From NCBI GenBank assembly GCA_934725785.1, contig CAKVCS010000009.1:1-15532 (forward strand): a stretch of 15,532 bases of DNA, in the 5' to 3' direction. The notes beneath the pieces were generated by a model. That model did not search any database. It had not been told where the DNA came from and was given only the letters and a program-made list of their open reading frames with translations. Position numbers and translations under genes: made by a program. This DNA comes from an uncultured Bacteroidales bacterium (GTDB lineage: Bacteria > Bacteroidota > Bacteroidia > Bacteroidales > Marinilabiliaceae). Position 1 is the first letter of the stretch; every line of letters begins with the position of its first letter. Below, piece by piece: positions 13,309 through 15,532 of this stretch.

Positions 13309-14991
13309 ATGAAAAACAAGATATTAACAGGTGTGCTCGCCATCGGCGCCATGGCTTTAGCGGGCTGTGACGACTTCCTGACGAGCGAGAACACCTACCA
13401 GGCAAACCAGGACTCATACTTCGATAGCGAGGAAGCCGTGGAGAGTGCCATCTACCCGCTGTATAACTATGTGTGGAGCGGTTTCAACGAGAAGTTCTAT
13501 TATGGCATCGGCGATGGCCGCTCCAACAACATCACGGCACGCTGGTCCGACTACATCTACCCCTACACAAACTTCGCCGAGACGAGCCTCAGCCCGGGTC
13601 TAAGCGACGCGTGGGGCTCTTTCTACAGCGTCGTGGCGCAAAGCAACAACGCGATAATCAACATACGCGACAAGGCCACCGGCATCTCCGACGAGTTCCG
13701 CACTCAGTCCATCGCCGAGTGCCGATTCATGCGCGGCCTGGCGTACTGGTACATCGCATCCATCTGGGGCAAGGCAATCATATATGAGAACACCGCGGCT
13801 ATGGTGAACAACACCACCGTGCCGGCCAACAAGAGGGTCGACGCCATGGAGTTCGCCATTCGCGACATGGAGTTCGCGGCCAAGCATCTCCCCGCCACCT
13901 CGCGCGGCGAGGGACGCGTCAACTGCTACTCCGCCTACGGAATGCTCAGCCGACTCTACCTCTCCATGGCCGGCCTGACCACCGAGGGGCAGTATGACGG
14001 CACCAACGAGGCTACCGACTTCAACCGCGGCACGCGCAACACCTATTACCTCGAGCTGGCGCGCAAGGCTGCCAAAAAGTGCATAGAGGACGGTTCTTTC
14101 GCTCTTGTCAAGAATTACGGGGACCTCTTCTCCGTCGAGGGCACCAACAACAACTCCGAGAGCGTCTTCCAGCTGCAATGGCTCAAGGGCGCAACTTCGG
14201 CCATTGGCTCAGGGTGCGCAAACCCTATGCCGGCATTCTTCAGCTGGAGCACCATGGTGGGAGAGGTCAACTGGGGCAACGCTACATACGCCAGCTACGA
14301 CATGGTCCGCGCGTATGACAAGAAGGATCGAATCCGCCGTCACGCGACCATTGCTACCGTAGGCGAGTTCTACCCCCACCTCAACAAGAAAAATGGCGGG
14401 TACACCTACAACGAGACCGAGAGCGGCTACGATAACAAGTGCAACATTGTTAAGTACGTCATAGGCAAGATTGACGACAACGGGCAGAGCTACCAGCAGA
14501 GCTCGGGTCTCAACACCTACATGATGCGCCTGCCCGAGGTCTATTTCAACTACGCCGAGGCCTGCATGGGCAATAATGACTTCCTCAAGGACGAGAGCGT
14601 GCTCCAGTACATGAACCTTGTCCGCGACCGCGCAGGTATGCCCGCTATCACGAGGCTCGACTACGAGACGCTCCTCTACGAGCGCCGAATAGAGCTCGCC
14701 TTCGAGGGCCTCTACTGGTACGACCTGCTCCGCCGCTCCTATTATAAGGAGAGCGAGGTCGTCAATTACCTCAACAGCCAGGATCGCAACGCCGGCTACG
14801 AGTGGGACGAGTCTGAGGAGTGCCAGTACAAGAAGACCTCCGATGGCACGGGAGTCTCAACGGCCACCGAGGCGAGGCTCGTCCTGCCTATCTCCGACGT
14901 CGACGCAGGCCGCGACCCGCTCCTGAACCAGGAACCCGTGGCCTACACGTTCGGCGAGCGCGAGGTCGACGAGGCAACACTGTTCGATTAA
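13309..14991 (+). CDS. SusD/RagB-family glycan-binding outer membrane lipoprotein, 560 aa
   Basis: SusD proteins sit on the cell surface as a lid over the SusC channel and bind glycan chains. A short signal peptide ends in ALAGC; Cys20 would be lipidated, followed by the acidic DD. The N-terminal part (NTYQANQDSYFDSEEAVESA) is the normal SusD start. TPR-like helices follow (RFMRGLAYWYIASIWG, SAYGMLSRLYLSMAG, LELARKAAKKCIE). The C-terminal SusD domain has MMRLPEVYFNYAEACMG, then LNLVRDRAG-like and ERRIELAFEGLYWYDLLRR motifs. Length is usual. A purine-rich AAAGGAAAG lies just before the ATG. Paired SusC/SusD genes in this order define a polysaccharide utilization locus. Aromatic residues for sugar stacking cannot be assigned by eye, so the ligand is open. 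Confidence 0.96.
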   Translation: MKNKILTGVLAIGAMALAGCDDFLTSENTYQANQDSYFDSEEAVESAIYPLYNYVWSGFNEKFYYGIGDGRSNNITARWSDYIYPYTNFAETSLSPGLSDAWGSFYSVVAQSNNAIINIRDKATGISDEFRTQSIAECRFMRGLAYWYIASIWGKAIIYENTAAMVNNTTVPANKRVDAMEFAIRDMEFAAKHLPATSRGEGRVNCYSAYGMLSRLYLSMAGLTTEGQYDGTNEATDFNRGTRNTYYLELARKAAKKCIEDGSFALVKNYGDLFSVEGTNNNSESVFQLQWLKGATSAIGSGCANPMPAFFSWSTMVGEVNWGNATYASYDMVRAYDKKDRIRRHATIATVGEFYPHLNKKNGGYTYNETESGYDNKCNIVKYVIGKIDDNGQSYQQSSGLNTYMMRLPEVYFNYAEACMGNNDFLKDESVLQYMNLVRDRAGMPAITRLDYETLLYERRIELAFEGLYWYDLLRRSYYKESEVVNYLNSQDRNAGYEWDESEECQYKKTSDGTGVSTATEARLVLPISDVDAGRDPLLNQEPVAYTFGEREVDEATLFD

Positions 14992-14997
14992 TTGACT

Positions 14998-15020
14998 ATT
15001 GGCTTTGCGCCATTGGCTTT
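14998..15020 (+). repeat. 9-base direct repeat (attggcttt) after the susD-like gene
   Basis: Two copies at 14998-15006 and 15012-15020 lie in the 51-base gap before the third lipoprotein gene. There is no stem-loop. It is small enough to be chance or slippage. Confidence 0.4.
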
Positions 15021-15042
15021 TTAACCTGAAAAACAACAAACA

Positions 15043-15532
15043 ATGAAAGCACTTAGATATATCTGCCTGTCGGGGCTGATTCTCGCCGGTGCGGGCTTCA
15101 CCGCCTGCGACGATGACGACGACTACTTCGAGTCCGACGCGCAGAACAAGAGCATAGTGGTTGACAAGGTCTATCTGGAGGATGCAGAGAGCAAGACCCC
15201 CGATCGCGACATCACAGGGACCTTTGTCCGCGTGGGGCAGCTCATAAGGCTCGAGGGGTCGGGCTTCTACGGAATGAAGAAGGTCTACATAAACGGCTAC
15301 GATACCTACTTCAACCGCGCCTACGTGGCGGACAACTCGATGCTCGTAACTATCAACACCAAGACCCCCGTCTCCGACGCAGATCCTGCGCAGCGCAACA
15401 AGATACGCCTGGTGAAGGACGGGGCGGAGTTCACGTATGACAATCTGGTGATCCGCGCCGCAAGCCCGGCAGTGACGAGCATGAGCTGCACTATGCCTCA
15501 GCCCGGGGAGCCTGTCTTCGTCTACGGCGAGA
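15043..15532 (+). CDS. Surface lipoprotein, probable surface glycan-binding protein (IPT/TIG-like), 3'-truncated by window edge
   Basis: The first 163 residues are in the window. A signal peptide ends in GFTAC; the Cys at position 22 would be lipidated and is followed by DDDDDYFES, an acidic surface-export tail. Next comes a beta-rich domain: VVDKVYLEDAES, then TFVRVGQLIRLEGSGFYGMK, VYINGYDTYFN and NKIRLVKDGAEFTYDNLVI. The 'IRLEGSGFYG-hydrophobic-INGY' pattern is typical of IPT/TIG immunoglobulin-like repeats, common in the third lipoprotein of Sus-like operons. A second domain seems to begin at SPAVTSMSCTMPQPGEPVFV. It starts 51 bases after the SusD stop, so it is the third gene of the operon and should add glycan binding at the surface. 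ATG 15043 is chosen from the signal peptide. Confidence 0.88.
   Translation, partial: MKALRYICLSGLILAGAGFTACDDDDDYFESDAQNKSIVVDKVYLEDAESKTPDRDITGTFVRVGQLIRLEGSGFYGMKKVYINGYDTYFNRAYVADNSMLVTINTKTPVSDADPAQRNKIRLVKDGAEFTYDNLVIRAASPAVTSMSCTMPQPGEPVFVYGE

Noticed and set aside
12414..13394. 326-codon minus-strand open frame across the susC end and susD start
   Set aside because: It overlaps two well-supported genes and shows only antisense-type composition.
1..15532. CRISPR arrays, insertion sequences, phage genes, tRNA or rRNA genes
   Set aside because: I looked for regularly spaced repeats, transposase or integrase motifs and RNA gene signatures on both strands and saw none.

Overview
The window looks like a gut-type Bacteroidales chromosome (phylum Bacteroidota) with fairly high G+C. 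The evidence is a SusC/SusD pair followed by a surface lipoprotein, lipoproteins with Asp-rich tails after the lipidated Cys, A-rich leaders with few Shine-Dalgarno sequences, TAnnTTTG-type -7 promoter elements, and a Bacteroidetes-type CarB. Muribaculaceae, Prevotella-like or Alistipes-like hosts are all possible; I cannot fix the genus.

Layout from left to right. (1) The 3' part of a secreted pectin methylesterase (CE8), running in from beyond the left edge and ending at a strong terminator near 1610-1648. (2) A lone minus-strand secreted protein of unknown function (1918-2538) with its own terminator and a plausible promoter. (3) A plus-strand cluster (2916-6120): a small exported protein with a predicted winged-helix C-terminus, an ECF sigma factor whose start codon overlaps its stop codon, a single-pass membrane protein that is probably the anti-sigma factor, a Spy/CpxP-like periplasmic protein, and a lipoprotein with a SUMF1/FGE-like C-terminal domain. 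(4) Stacked hairpin terminators between this cluster and the convergent gene carB, the large subunit of carbamoyl-phosphate synthase (minus strand, start best placed at 9556). (5) A 556-base divergent intergenic region with a perfect G-quadruplex motif, three hairpins, a candidate promoter and an A-rich leader. (6) The start of a polysaccharide utilization locus: SusC-like transporter, SusD-like glycan-binding lipoprotein, and a truncated third lipoprotein, probably a surface glycan-binding protein, that runs off the right edge.

How the genes may work together. The sigma/anti-sigma/Spy-like run has the shape of an envelope-stress regulon. Its unusual members are the exported winged-helix protein translationally coupled to the sigma factor and the SUMF1-like lipoprotein at the distal end. 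The SusC/SusD/lipoprotein operon would bind and import a glycan. The substrate cannot be read from these genes. The pectinesterase at the left edge makes a pectic glycan a thought, but unrelated genes lie between them. CarB is housekeeping (arginine and pyrimidine precursor synthesis). The least explained parts are the exported winged-helix protein, the SUMF1-like lipoprotein and the structured carB-susC intergenic region.
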